DNA from: Pseudomonas sp. PB101
GTDB lineage: Bacteria > Pseudomonadota > Gammaproteobacteria > Pseudomonadales > Pseudomonadaceae
Direction: 5' to 3'
Length of the DNA: 64,000 bases
Assembly: GCF_009764265.1 (NCBI RefSeq)
Contig: NZ_RWIR01000041.1
Span: forward strand, 21,375 to 85,374
Shown here piece after piece: positions 44,797 through 53,971 of the stretch (position 1 is the first letter of the stretch; the number at the start of each line of letters is the position of its first letter). The translations under genes were made by a program, and so were the position numbers. Under the pieces are notes generated by a model. The model was not told where the DNA came from and ran no database searches. It was given only the letters and a program-made list of their open reading frames with translations.

Positions 44797-45855
44797 ATGT
44801 ATCCGAAAAACACCTGGTATGTCGCCTGCACCCCTGACGAGATTGCTTCCAGGCCACTGGGGCGGCAGATATGCGGTGAGAAAATCGTTTTCTATCGTGG
44901 ACAAGAAGGGCGCGTTGCCGCCGTCGAAGATTTTTGCCCACACCGCGGCGCCCCCCTTTCATTGGGTTATGTTGAAAACGGCAACCTGGTCTGCGGCTAC
45001 CACGGCCTGGTCATGGGTTGTGATGGCAAGACCGTCGAAATGCCCGGTCAGCGCGTACGGGGCTTTCCGTGCAACAAGACTTACGCCGTTGAAGAGCGCT
45101 ACGGTTTCATCTGGGTCTGGCCCGGGGAGCAGGACAAGGCTGACCCTGCACTGATCCATCATCTGGAGTGGGCTGTCAGCGATGAGTGGGCGTATGGCGG
45201 GGGGCTGTTCCACATCAATTGCGATTATCGATTGATGATCGATAACCTGATGGACCTCACCCACGAAACCTACGTGCACGCCTCGAGCATCGGCCAGAAA
45301 GAGATCGATGAAGCGGCACCGATTACCACTGTCGAAGGTGACGAGGTGGTTACCGCGCGGCACATGGAAAACATCATGGCGCCGCCGTTCTGGCGCATGG
45401 CCCTGCGTGGCAACAATCTGGCTGACGACGTGCCGGTAGACCGTTGGCAGATCTGCCGCTTCAGCCCACCCAGCCACGTGTTGATCGAGGTGGGCGTGGC
45501 CCACGCCGGCAAGGGCGGTTACGACGCCGAGCCGCAACACAAGGCCGCGAGCATCGTGGTTGACTTCATCACTCCGGAAACCGAGACGTCGATCTGGTAC
45601 TTCTGGGGCATGGCACGCAATTTCAATCCTCATGACGAAGACCTGACGGCCACCATCCGCGAGGGCCAGGGCAAGATCTTCAGCGAAGACCTCGACATGC
45701 TCGAACAGCAGCAGAAGAACCTGCTGGCCAATCCCGAGCGCAACCTGCTCAAGCTCAATATCGATGCAGGTGGTGTGCAGTCCAGGCGCGTGCTGGAGCG
45801 AATCATCGCCCGTGAGCGCGCGCCGGTTGTCGAGCTGATTGCCACGGCAAACTAG
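44797..45855 (+). CDS. vanA: Vanillate O-demethylase oxygenase subunit
   Basis: A 352-residue Rieske non-heme iron oxygenase that demethylates vanillate to protocatechuate and formaldehyde. The Rieske ligands are Cys47, His49, Cys66 and His69 (CPHRGAP and VCGYHGLV). The mononuclear iron site lies in DNLMDLTHETYVHASS. VanB follows 73 bases downstream and supplies electrons. The leader carries AAAAACAA, an Hfq/Crc-type motif, and two VanR operators lie upstream. This is the final step of the ferulate pathway encoded at 55-61 kb. Confidence 0.96.
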   Translation: MYPKNTWYVACTPDEIASRPLGRQICGEKIVFYRGQEGRVAAVEDFCPHRGAPLSLGYVENGNLVCGYHGLVMGCDGKTVEMPGQRVRGFPCNKTYAVEERYGFIWVWPGEQDKADPALIHHLEWAVSDEWAYGGGLFHINCDYRLMIDNLMDLTHETYVHASSIGQKEIDEAAPITTVEGDEVVTARHMENIMAPPFWRMALRGNNLADDVPVDRWQICRFSPPSHVLIEVGVAHAGKGGYDAEPQHKAASIVVDFITPETETSIWYFWGMARNFNPHDEDLTATIREGQGKIFSEDLDMLEQQQKNLLANPERNLLKLNIDAGGVQSRRVLERIIARERAPVVELIATAN

Positions 45856-45928
45856 TTCGAGCGCTACGCCATCCACTCCCATTGATACTGTTCCCGGCCA
45901 CTGCGGTGGCCGGTCTTGAAGGTGCGCC

Positions 45929-46879
45929 ATGATTGAAGTCGTCGTGACATCCCGCAACAACGAAGCGTTGGATATTTGCAGCTACGAGTTGGCCTGTGCA
46001 CAAGGAGGGGAGTTGCCCGGCTTCAGCGCCGGTGCCCATATCGACGTGCACCTGCCCGGCGGGCTGATCCGCCAGTACTCGCTGTGCAATCACCCGCAAG
46101 AACGCCATCGCTACCTGATCGGCGTACTCAAGGATGTAGCCTCGCGCGGTGGTTCCCAGAGTCTTCATGAGCAGATCAACAGCGGCGATCGGCTGTTCAT
46201 CAGTGAGCCGCGCAACCTGTTCCCGCTGGTGGCCGAGGGGCGGCGCAGCCTGTTGTTCGCCGGTGGCATCGGCATCACCCCGATCCTGTGCATGGCCGAG
46301 CACCTGGCCCACAATGGTGCCGATTTCGAGCTGCACTACTGCGCTCGTTCCAGTGAGCGCGCAGCGTTTGTCGAGCGACTCAAAGGGGCATCCTTTGCCG
46401 ATCGCGTGCACCTGCATTTCGACGAAGAAGCCGATTCGCGCCTGGATGCCGCCAGGGTCCTGGCCAATCCACAGCCTGGCGTACACCTGTACGTCTGCGG
46501 TCCTTCAGGTTTCATGCAGCATGTGCTCGACAGCGCCAAGGCCCAGGGCTGGAGCGACGAGCACTTGCACCGTGAATACTTCGCCGCGGCGCCGGTGGAT
46601 ACCAGTGCCGACGGGTCGTTCCAGGTCAAGCTGGGCAGCAGCGGGCAGGTGTTCGACATACCGGCCGACAAGACGGTGGTCCAGGTGCTGGAAAGCCACG
46701 GTGTCGAGATTGCGCTTTCCTGCGAACAGGGCATCTGCGGCACCTGCCTGACCCGGGTGCTGGAAGGGGTGCCGGAGCACCGTGACCTGTTCCTCACCGA
46801 AGAAGAGCAAGCGGCCAATGATCAGTTCACGCCCTGCTGCTCGAGGGCCAAGTCCAAGCTGTTGGTGCTGGACCTCTGA
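45929..46879 (+). CDS. vanB: Vanillate O-demethylase reductase subunit
   Basis: A 316-residue ferredoxin reductase of the phthalate-dioxygenase-reductase type. It has an N-terminal flavin domain (LIRQYSLCNHPQ), an NAD-binding domain (LLFAGGIGITPILCMAEHL) and a C-terminal plant-type 2Fe-2S domain (Cys265, Cys270 and Cys273 in CEQGICGTC, plus a later Cys in FTPCCS). It passes electrons from NADH to VanA. Its stop is nine bases from that of the convergent vanR gene. Confidence 0.96.
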   Translation: MIEVVVTSRNNEALDICSYELACAQGGELPGFSAGAHIDVHLPGGLIRQYSLCNHPQERHRYLIGVLKDVASRGGSQSLHEQINSGDRLFISEPRNLFPLVAEGRRSLLFAGGIGITPILCMAEHLAHNGADFELHYCARSSERAAFVERLKGASFADRVHLHFDEEADSRLDAARVLANPQPGVHLYVCGPSGFMQHVLDSAKAQGWSDEHLHREYFAAAPVDTSADGSFQVKLGSSGQVFDIPADKTVVQVLESHGVEIALSCEQGICGTCLTRVLEGVPEHRDLFLTEEEQAANDQFTPCCSRAKSKLLVLDL

Positions 46880-46888
46880 ACCGGCCGA

Positions 46889-47632
46889 TCACTCGCCGCG
46901 CGCGATCACTTTCATCCGGTCGCCGTTGCTGATCGCACCGAATACCTCGGCGTAGCGCAGTGTCGCATTGGCGTGTTCACGCATGATGGCTTCAGCGCGA
47001 GCGCCCTGGCGGCTGACCAGCGCGTCGAAAACCGAGTGGTGTTGCATGTGTGCGAAGTTGAAGCGCCGGTATTCGCGGGCCATGTCCTGACGATCGATCG
47101 CCAGCGCCGAGACTGAAGCGAAGGGGCGATGGTCGTTGCGCGCCAGGGCTTCGGCAATCGCCGGGTTGGCGCTGCTGTCGACGATCACCTGGTGAAAGCG
47201 CATGTTGAGGTCATGGAACGCCTCGAGGTCTTCTTCCGTCACGTAACCCTTGTCGAACAGTGCATCGCCTTGCACCAGGCATTCGCGCAGCGCCGTCTGT
47301 GCTTGCTCACTCAAGCCACGTTCGGCGCTCTGCCGCGCAGCCAAACCCTCCAGCACTCCGCGCACCTCCACGGCGCCAGCGATATCGTCGGCACTCACTG
47401 AGCGCACCTGATAGCCCCGGCCACCATGGCGCACCAGCAAACCTTCCTGTTCCAGGGTGAGGAAGGCCATGCGCACCGGCATGCGCGAGACGCCGAAGCG
47501 TTCCGCCGTCGGAATCTCCATCAGTCGTTCGCCGGCCGCCAGTTCGCCCGAGGCAATCATTTTGCGCAGTGCGACCAGCACCATTTGACCCGGTTTGCTC
47601 ATGCAGGCGACTTCCAGAAGTTGGTTCGCCAT
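46889..47632 (-). CDS. vanR: GntR/FCD repressor of vanillate genes
   Basis: A 247-residue GntR protein. The winged helix (LVALRKMIASGELAAGERLM and AERFGVSRMPVRMAFLTLEQ) is followed by an all-helical FCD ligand domain. It is the last gene of the minus-strand run vanK-oprD-vanR and is convergent with vanAB. Palindromic TGGATCCA operators precede both vanA and vanK, so it probably represses both units, and through vanK itself, until vanillate binds. Confidence 0.92.
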   Translation of the reverse strand: MANQLLEVACMSKPGQMVLVALRKMIASGELAAGERLMEIPTAERFGVSRMPVRMAFLTLEQEGLLVRHGGRGYQVRSVSADDIAGAVEVRGVLEGLAARQSAERGLSEQAQTALRECLVQGDALFDKGYVTEEDLEAFHDLNMRFHQVIVDSSANPAIAEALARNDHRPFASVSALAIDRQDMAREYRRFNFAHMQHHSVFDALVSRQGARAEAIMREHANATLRYAEVFGAISNGDRMKVIARGE

Positions 47633-47686
47633 AGTAACGCAAGGAGGGCAGAGATACAGGGGCGACGAGCGCCCCTGGCGGGAGGA

Positions 47687-48937
47687 TCAGAGGGAGAGGG
47701 GGTAGCTGACGATGACGCGGGTCTGATCGAAGTCGCTGTTGAAACTGCGCCGGTTGGTGGCGTTGTTGACCCGTACACTGAGGTTTTTCAGTGGGCCGCT
47801 TTGCAGGGTGTAGCTGACTTCGGTGTCACGTTCCCATTCCTTGCCATTGCTGCCTGCCTTGGTGGTGGCGTTGTCGCCGTGACCATAGCGGGTCATCAGC
47901 AGCAGGCCGGGAATGCCGACGGCGACGAAGTTGTAGTCATAGCGCGCCTGCCAGGAGCGCTCGTCGGCGTTACTGAAGTTACCGTTGAACATGTCGTTGC
48001 CCAGGGTCCGCCCGCTGCTGCCATACACCGACATCCAGCCGGTATCGCCGCTGACCTTTTGCAGCCCCAGGTACAGGGTATGGCCACCCAGGTTGGCAGA
48101 GAACAGTCCGTAGGCGGTATGGCTTTGCACATGGCCGATCAGGGCGCTGCCGTCATCCTTGTCGATGAAATAACCCAGGTTCGCGCCGAGGGTCCAGTCA
48201 CCGAGCTTCTGTTTGTGTAGCAGGTTCAGATAGTTTTGCTGATAGATGTCTTCGAGCTGCGAGTGCCAGGCGCCGATCAGGGTCTGTTGATCGTTGAAGC
48301 GGTATTCGGCACCCGCATAGTTGAAACCGTCCGACATGACAGTGGGCGCAGCCCAGGCCGAGAGGTCTTGCATGTCCGAGGAGTTGCGCAGGCTCACCGA
48401 GGTGTATTGACCGCCCTGCAGGCTCAGGCCGGGAAGCTCCCGGGACACCAGCATGGCGCCCTGGAAGGTCTGCGGCAGCAGGCGTCCGTCGTCGTAGCGC
48501 AGCAGAGGAATATCCGGCATGAGCTCGCCGAGCATCAGCTCGGTGTCGGATATACGCATTTTTGCCGCCAGCCCCGCGCGTCCGTAGTCGTCGGCGGCGC
48601 GACCGTCGTCGTGCACCGGCAGCAGCTCCGAACCGCTGCGCTGCGGGGCGCTGTCGAGCTTGACGCCCAGCATCGCGATACCGTCAAGGCCAAAGCCGAC
48701 AACGCCCGGGGTATAACCGGAGCTGAACTTGAGAATCGCGCCCTGAGCCCATTCTTCTATCTTGCTCTTGCTGGCGCCGGGATCGTTGAAGTCACGATTG
48801 AAATAGTAGTTGCGCAGGGTCAGGCTGGTCTTGGAATCTTCGAAAAAACCGTTGCTTTCAGCATACGCCGAAGGCATCAGGGCAAACGCTATTGCACCGC
48901 CGAGCAGGGCCCGGGGAGGGAGAGGAAAGTAGGTCAT
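47687..48937 (-). CDS. OprD-family porin for vanillate or related aromatic acids
   Basis: A 416-residue outer-membrane porin. A signal peptide (LLGGAIAFALMPSAYAES) precedes the OprD start FFEDSKTSLTLRNYYFNRDF. The barrel ends in aliphatic residues (VIVSYPLSL), a slightly unusual terminus. It lies between vanK and vanR in one run, which ties it to vanillate uptake as in OpdK-type porins. The leader immediately before the ATG holds an Hfq/Crc-type motif. Confidence 0.9.
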   Translation of the reverse strand: MTYFPLPPRALLGGAIAFALMPSAYAESNGFFEDSKTSLTLRNYYFNRDFNDPGASKSKIEEWAQGAILKFSSGYTPGVVGFGLDGIAMLGVKLDSAPQRSGSELLPVHDDGRAADDYGRAGLAAKMRISDTELMLGELMPDIPLLRYDDGRLLPQTFQGAMLVSRELPGLSLQGGQYTSVSLRNSSDMQDLSAWAAPTVMSDGFNYAGAEYRFNDQQTLIGAWHSQLEDIYQQNYLNLLHKQKLGDWTLGANLGYFIDKDDGSALIGHVQSHTAYGLFSANLGGHTLYLGLQKVSGDTGWMSVYGSSGRTLGNDMFNGNFSNADERSWQARYDYNFVAVGIPGLLLMTRYGHGDNATTKAGSNGKEWERDTEVSYTLQSGPLKNLSVRVNNATNRRSFNSDFDQTRVIVSYPLSL

Positions 48938-48949
48938 TATTGTTGTTTT
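48938..48949 (-). promoter_or_regulatory. Hfq/Crc-type motif at the OprD porin start
   Basis: On the minus strand, AAAACAACAATA runs directly into the ATG and matches AAnAAnAA, after the AGGA ribosome-binding site. Hfq/Crc bound here would block initiation. Confidence 0.55.
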
Positions 48950-49018
48950 CCTGGAGGATGTTGTCAGTAGCGAGGGCGGGGCATCGCTACTGTTTTGCGC
49001 GGCTCAGATCTGCATGGC

Positions 49019-50353
49019 TCAGGCCTGGACAGGCTCGGCACCTGGTTGTGTTTGGGCCTTGGGCCGCAGTTGCAGCAACACGGCGGCGGCAATCACGAAG
49101 ACCACGGCAAACACCCCATACAGGTGCAGTGGCTGCCAACCGCTGTCGAGCAATAGACCGGCAACGGTGGGCGACAGGATCGCGCCGATGCGCCCGATAC
49201 CGATCCCCCAACCGACCCCCGTGGTACGCACTGAGGCGTCGTAGACGATCGGCGACAGCGCGTACAGGCCGGCCACGCAACCGTTGGCGAACAGGCCGAT
49301 CAGCAGACCCAGGCCGAGTGCCATGGATACTGATGAAGCGGAGCCGACGAACAGCACCAGCAAGCCCGCGGTAATGAGCATGAACAGCGACAGCACCCGG
49401 GTCAGCCGCCAGCGCGAGGCCAGGCCGCCAATCAGTGCGCCGCCGAAGATGCCGCCTACGCTCAGCAGCACGCCGCCGCTGATGCCTTGCTGTGCCGATA
49501 GCCCAGCCGAGACCAGCAGCTTCGGCGTCCAGCTCATCACGAAGTAGAAGCCGAACATCACCAGGAAAAACAGCAGCCAGATCAGCAGGGTGGTGCGCCG
49601 TGAATCCGGCGAGAGCAACTGCGCCAGGCGGCCACGGCCTGACGTCGGCACTGATGTGGCGACGGGCAGTTCACGCAGTGCCGGCTGGCCGAGGCGGGCG
49701 GCCAGGCGATTGATGCGTGTCAAGGCATTTGCGGGGCGACGGGCGATCAGGAAGTCCAGCGATTCAGGCAGGTACAGCAACACCAGGGGAATCACCGCCA
49801 GGGTCACGACGCCGCCGAAGATGAACACTGAGCGCCAGCCAAAGTGCGTCAGCAGCCACACCGACAATAGCCCGCCCAGGGTCGCGCCCAAGGCATAACC
49901 GGTGGACTGCAGGCTCACCGCCAGCCCGCGCCAGCGCTTGTTGGCATATTCGCTGGCAATCACGTTGCTGCTGGCCAGGATTCCGCCGATACCCAGGCCG
50001 GTAAAGCCACGCAGCAGCGCCAGTTGGAGCGGCGTCTGGCTCAGGGCCGACAACAGCATGCCGATGCCCGAAAGCAGCAGGCAAAACAGGATCAATGGCC
50101 GACGTCCATAACGATCCGCCCACGGCGCAATGAACAGCGAGCCTGCCGCCATGCCGAACAATCCGGCACTCAACAGCAATCCGATCTGCGCGCCATTCAA
50201 GCCCCATTCGGCAGACACCGAGGACGCCGTGAAGGCCATCACCAGCACGTCGAAGCCATCGATCATGTTCAGGACAATACAGATGCCCACGGCCAGCCAT
50301 TGGAAGCGCGCCATGGCACGTTCATCTACCACGCTCTTCAGATCGACACTCAT
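49019..50353 (-). CDS. vanK: MFS aromatic acid transporter VanK/PcaK type
   Basis: The ATG at 50353 gives 444 residues and 12 predicted helices. The N-terminal motif (GICIVLNMIDGFDVLVMAFT) with its conserved Asp pair and GLFGMAAGSLFIAPWADRYG mark the aromatic acid:proton symporter family. It heads the vanK-oprD-vanR run and has a TGGATCCA operator about 170 bp upstream. Import of vanillate, with protocatechuate or 4-hydroxybenzoate as possible extra substrates, is the likely role. Confidence 0.92.
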   Translation of the reverse strand: MSVDLKSVVDERAMARFQWLAVGICIVLNMIDGFDVLVMAFTASSVSAEWGLNGAQIGLLLSAGLFGMAAGSLFIAPWADRYGRRPLILFCLLLSGIGMLLSALSQTPLQLALLRGFTGLGIGGILASSNVIASEYANKRWRGLAVSLQSTGYALGATLGGLLSVWLLTHFGWRSVFIFGGVVTLAVIPLVLLYLPESLDFLIARRPANALTRINRLAARLGQPALRELPVATSVPTSGRGRLAQLLSPDSRRTTLLIWLLFFLVMFGFYFVMSWTPKLLVSAGLSAQQGISGGVLLSVGGIFGGALIGGLASRWRLTRVLSLFMLITAGLLVLFVGSASSVSMALGLGLLIGLFANGCVAGLYALSPIVYDASVRTTGVGWGIGIGRIGAILSPTVAGLLLDSGWQPLHLYGVFAVVFVIAAAVLLQLRPKAQTQPGAEPVQA

Positions 50354-50524
50354 GGCTGCCCCTCGAGAAGAGGCTGCATAACGGCAAAGCGAGGAAGGCA
50401 TACGAAGCTGGGTGCAAGCCGAAGCTCGATCCCGATTGAGAACTCATTCATCCCGACACCCTTGTTATTTTTATGAGCGGGCAGGCGTTGTACCTGACAC
50501 CGTGCAGTGCCAGTCAATCAATTT

Positions 50525-50534
50525 ATGGATCCAT
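50525..50534. promoter_or_regulatory. VanR operator of the vanK run
   Basis: ATGGATCCAT is a perfect 10-bp palindrome with the same core as the vanA operators, inside an AT-rich promoter region upstream of vanK. Confidence 0.7.
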
Positions 50535-50950
50535 TGAAAAGTAGATTGATTGATTATTTATCGTTTGGTTTTCTATTTTCTATAGTAATTCGTTTAAAAC
50601 CAAATAGTTATCGATGTTAATAAATCGTTCGATTATCGGACGGCATGTGTTTTTAGTGGTAAAGGATCCAATGTGCGGCATCTACGGTTCAGAATGTTGC
50701 ACCGGTAGCCGGTGGTGACGCTTCGCCCAAAGATCAGAAAAGTGCGGGATCGGTTTCTTGAACCACCTCGACAATAGCGGATTGGGTTGTCATTAGAGAT
50801 CCACAAGTGAAGGGGGGGCGAAGTTTGAAGGGGGCAATTCGGCACATTACCCCAAAGGGACTGCGAGTGACTGCCTCTGGCCGGTTTCTGCTTCTCGCCT
50901 CCAGTACGGCACGAGCTTGCGTTAACCGGGCAGTTGGTTTGGTGACGATA
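50535..50950. other. Intergenic region upstream of vanK
   Basis: AT-rich DNA without a gene. AAAGGATCCAAT (50661-50672) resembles half of a VanR site. A degraded dispersed-element copy lies at 50867-50900. A 60-codon frame crossing the terminator is spurious. Confidence 0.5.
50867..50900. repeat. Dispersed imperfect-palindrome element, copy 10
   Basis: GTGACTGCCTCTGGCCGGTT followed by TCTGCTTCTCGCCT, a diverged left arm. Confidence 0.45.
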
Positions 50951-50951
50951 A

Positions 50952-50980
50952 AAAATGCCCGGCAAATTGCCGGGCATTTT
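50952..50980 (-). terminator. Bidirectional terminator after the MhpT-like gene
   Basis: AAAATGCCCGGC and GCCGGGCATTTT form a perfect 12-bp stem around AAATT, with A and T tracts on the two sides. It lies 27 bases past the stop of the minus-strand MFS gene. Confidence 0.9.
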
Positions 50981-51006
50981 CATTTTTGAAACCTTGGTAG
51001 CGGGGC

Positions 51007-52224
51007 TCAATTTGCCGCTTGCGGTTGAGACTCGGTGGTCGCTCCGTTGCGGGTGATCACGGTGAGGATCGACAGCGCGGCGATGACCAACCCTGGAGAA
51101 GTTGCCAGCAGGACGCCGGTGGTGCCGGCACCGGCGGCGAGGATCTGGCCGGCGGCCAGGGGACCCGCCACCGAACCGAGCCGGCCGATGGCCACGGCGG
51201 CGCCGACACCGGTGGCGCGCACCGAAGTCGGGTAGGAAGGGGGCGCCAGTGCATACAGCACAAGCTGTGCGGCCATGACGAACAACCCGACGGCAAACCC
51301 GGCGATTGCCATCGGCATGATACCCACTGACAGGCCGACCCCGGCCAGCGCCGCCAACACCCCGGCGTACACGAACAGGACCACTTTCAGGCCGTTGCAG
51401 CGGTCCAGCATGACCCCGCCGAGCAGCGAGCCAATGGCGCCACCGATGTTGAACAGCATCTGCACCATGCCTGCCTGGGGCTTGGTGAAACCCTGTTCCA
51501 GCAACAGCGAGGGCAGCCAGTTGAGCAGCATGTACATCACGGTCAGGGTGAAGAAGTAGCTCAGCCACAAGGCCAGCGTGCAGCGGGCGCGTCCTTCGCC
51601 GAACAGCGCCTGGGCGGTGGATGTCCGTGGGCTGCCGGTGCTGACGTGTTGCTGGCGGAACGCCGTGGATTCGGGCAGCAGCAGAGCCATCAGCGGCACC
51701 ACCAGTAGCGGTGTCAGACCGCCGATGATGAAGGTGGTTTGCCAGTGTTCACTGGAAAACATCGCCACCACTGCCGCCAGCGCGCCGCCCAGGGGGACGC
51801 CGCAGTACATGACGCTGATGGCGGTGCCGCGATGGCGCTCGCTCACGGCCTCGGCACACAGGGCAATCAGGTTGGGCAGGGCGGCACCCAGGCCCAGGCC
51901 GGTCATGAAGCGCACCAGCAGCAGGCTGGAATAGCTCTCGACATAAGCGGTGCAGAGCGAGAAGACACCGAACAGCAACACGGCGCCGACGAGGATTTTC
52001 TTGCGGCCGATACGATCGGCCACCCAGCCGCCAAAAAACGCGCCGGGCAGCAGGCCGATGATCCCGGCGCTGAACACCCATCCCATCATCTTCGGGTCCA
52101 GGGTAAAGCTCTGGCGCAATCCCGCGGCAGCGGTGCCGGCGGCCTGCAGATCGAACCCTTCGATCAGCGCAACGATAAAGCACAAAGCGATTGTCAGCGT
52201 CGAGCGACGCGATGGACTGTCCAT
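51007..52224 (-). CDS. MFS aromatic acid carrier, MhpT-like
   Basis: A 405-residue MFS protein with the family signature CFIVALIEGFDLQAAGTAAA and GAFFGGWVADRIGRKKILVG. It resembles 3-(3-hydroxyphenyl)propionate transporters (MhpT) in the aromatic acid:proton symporter group. Placed next to an OprD porin gene and the ferulate genes, it is a good candidate for hydroxycinnamate (ferulate, p-coumarate or caffeate) uptake. The leader holds a strong A-rich motif. Confidence 0.88.
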   Translation of the reverse strand: MDSPSRRSTLTIALCFIVALIEGFDLQAAGTAAAGLRQSFTLDPKMMGWVFSAGIIGLLPGAFFGGWVADRIGRKKILVGAVLLFGVFSLCTAYVESYSSLLLVRFMTGLGLGAALPNLIALCAEAVSERHRGTAISVMYCGVPLGGALAAVVAMFSSEHWQTTFIIGGLTPLLVVPLMALLLPESTAFRQQHVSTGSPRTSTAQALFGEGRARCTLALWLSYFFTLTVMYMLLNWLPSLLLEQGFTKPQAGMVQMLFNIGGAIGSLLGGVMLDRCNGLKVVLFVYAGVLAALAGVGLSVGIMPMAIAGFAVGLFVMAAQLVLYALAPPSYPTSVRATGVGAAVAIGRLGSVAGPLAAGQILAAGAGTTGVLLATSPGLVIAALSILTVITRNGATTESQPQAAN

Positions 52225-52236
52225 GGGTGAACCTCA

Positions 52237-52250
52237 TTGTTGTTTTTGTT
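52237..52250 (-). promoter_or_regulatory. Hfq/Crc-type motif before the MhpT-like gene
   Basis: AACAAAAACAACAA on the minus strand has overlapping matches to AAnAAnAA, immediately before the TGAGG ribosome-binding site. Confidence 0.6.
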
Positions 52251-52527
52251 ATGCAGTCGAGCCCTCCGTGCGTTGGGTGCGCCGTCAGTGACCGCTGACG
52301 ATTAAGATAACAAAGATAACTAAAAAAAGAATGCTGTCCCGAAAATTGTAAAAAAACACAAATAAAGTGTTTAAAAACAGGTTGTTGTAAGCGCATCGAA
52401 AAGGCGTCGTGAAAAAAGATAATAATATTAATGTTCGATTATCGGTCATCTGCGATTGACGGCGGCCCGTCGCTGTTTCCATTCTCTGATCGTGAAGCTG
52501 GCAATCCCGTGCGGATCCGGCACCCAC

Positions 52528-52542
52528 AAACAACAATAAAAA
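52528..52542 (+). promoter_or_regulatory. Hfq/Crc-type motif before the second OprD porin gene
   Basis: AAACAACAATAAAAA contains two overlapping AAnAAnAA matches (AACAACAA and AACAATAA), 14 bases before the ATG. Confidence 0.6.
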
Positions 52543-52555
52543 GTGGACATCGAAC

Positions 52556-53878
52556 ATGCCAAAACGCCCCATGAACACCGGTTCCGTAGCGTCGCTCCCC
52601 TGCGTCTCCAGCATCCATCCAGGGTGGGTCGTGGCACTGCTTGGCGTCAGCGTCCTGCCTTCTCAGCTGCGGGCCGAGGGGTTTATCGAGGACAGTCACG
52701 CAAACCTGACCCTGCGCAATTACTACATGGACCGTGAATACCAGGACGGCGGCGCCAAGTCTGCCGCGCGGGAGTGGGCCCAGGGTTTCATCCTGGGCAT
52801 GGAGTCGGGGTTTACCGAAGGGACTGTGGGCTTTGGTCTGGATGTGCGGGGGTTGCTGGGGGTCAAGCTCGACTCCGCTCCGGATCGCAGCGGCACCGAG
52901 CTGTTGCCGGTGTCGGCAAGCGACAAGCGCGCGGCGGATGACTATTCGCGGCTGGCGCCGACGGCCAAGCTGCGGTTTGCCCAGACAACGGTAAAGAGCG
53001 GCGATGTCTCGATCTTCCTGCCGTTTGCCTTTGCCAGCCCGTCGCGACTGCTGCCACAGACCTTTCGCGGCACCACGCTCAGTTCCAGGGATTTCGATGG
53101 CCTGACCCTGAACACCGGTTACATCGATCGCATCAACAAGCGCGATTCCACAGACTATCAGGCCATGACCATCGCCTCGCCGAACCGGCGTTTCAACGGC
53201 GCGGCCACCACCTCGCACCTGGCCTATCTGGGGGGTGATTACCAGGTCAACAAGGACCTGAGCCTGCGCGCCTACCATGCCGAGGTCACCGACCTGTACC
53301 AACAGGACACCCTGGCATTGCTGCACAACCTGCCGCTGGGCGAAGGGGTGTTCACCAGCGACTTGCGCAGCTTTTTCAGCCGCGAGGATGGCAGCGCCAA
53401 GGCGGGCAGGGTGGACAACCGCAACCTCTCGGCATTGTTCGGCTACCGCTTCGGCGGGCACCGGGTGAGCCTTGGCTACATGCACTCCAGTGGCGACACG
53501 GCAACGCCGTACATCTCAGGCACCGAGCTGATGGGCATGAGCGAACTGACCATGGCGTCGGATTTTCTCAACGCCAAGGAACGCACCTGGCAAGCGATCT
53601 ATGACTACGACTTCGTCGCGTCCGGGGTGCCCGGTTTGAAGGGAAGGTTGCGTTACGTGCGCGGCGACAATATCGAGTTGGCCGCCTACAACGCCGAGGA
53701 CCGCAAGGAGCGCGAATTCCAGATGGAACTGGGTTATGTCATTCAGAGCGGCCCGCTGAAAAACGTCGGGCTGTTGGCGCGCAAGGCGATCTACCGCAAT
53801 GACTTCCCGAGCGGTACGGCGTTTCGTGATGAAAACCAGACCCGCTTCCTGGTGCTCTATACCTTGCCGATCTGGTAA
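52556..53878 (+). CDS. OprD-family porin, probable hydroxycinnamate channel
   Basis: A 440-residue OprD-type porin. After a 40-residue signal region (WVVALLGVSVLPSQLRAEGF) comes FIEDSHANLTLRNYYMDREY, the OprD opening, then GFILGMESGFTEGTVGFGLD. The C-terminus (RFLVLYTLPIW) ends in an aromatic residue. Divergent from the MhpT-like carrier and upstream of the ferulate operon, it probably admits ferulate or p-coumarate through the outer membrane. It is distinct from the porin at 47.7 kb. Confidence 0.9.
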   Translation: MPKRPMNTGSVASLPCVSSIHPGWVVALLGVSVLPSQLRAEGFIEDSHANLTLRNYYMDREYQDGGAKSAAREWAQGFILGMESGFTEGTVGFGLDVRGLLGVKLDSAPDRSGTELLPVSASDKRAADDYSRLAPTAKLRFAQTTVKSGDVSIFLPFAFASPSRLLPQTFRGTTLSSRDFDGLTLNTGYIDRINKRDSTDYQAMTIASPNRRFNGAATTSHLAYLGGDYQVNKDLSLRAYHAEVTDLYQQDTLALLHNLPLGEGVFTSDLRSFFSREDGSAKAGRVDNRNLSALFGYRFGGHRVSLGYMHSSGDTATPYISGTELMGMSELTMASDFLNAKERTWQAIYDYDFVASGVPGLKGRLRYVRGDNIELAAYNAEDRKEREFQMELGYVIQSGPLKNVGLLARKAIYRNDFPSGTAFRDENQTRFLVLYTLPIW

Positions 53879-53971
53879 TCCCGAGGCCTTCGATGTTCGC
53901 CACCGGCCGTCCCTTTTTTTGGGGGGCTTTCACTGGTTTGGAGGTCACTTCATTTTCAGCGTGGGCATGGA
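53879..53971. other. Spacer before the REPIN array
   Basis: The 93 bases between the porin stop and the repeat array hold a short T-rich run and no gene. A weak terminator is possible. Confidence 0.4.

Larger units (their letters stand above)
52225..52555. other. Divergent gap with A-rich leaders of both flanking genes
   Basis: The 331-base gap between the MhpT-like gene and the OprD porin gene is AT-rich in the middle and should carry both promoters. No further gene was found. Confidence 0.6.
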
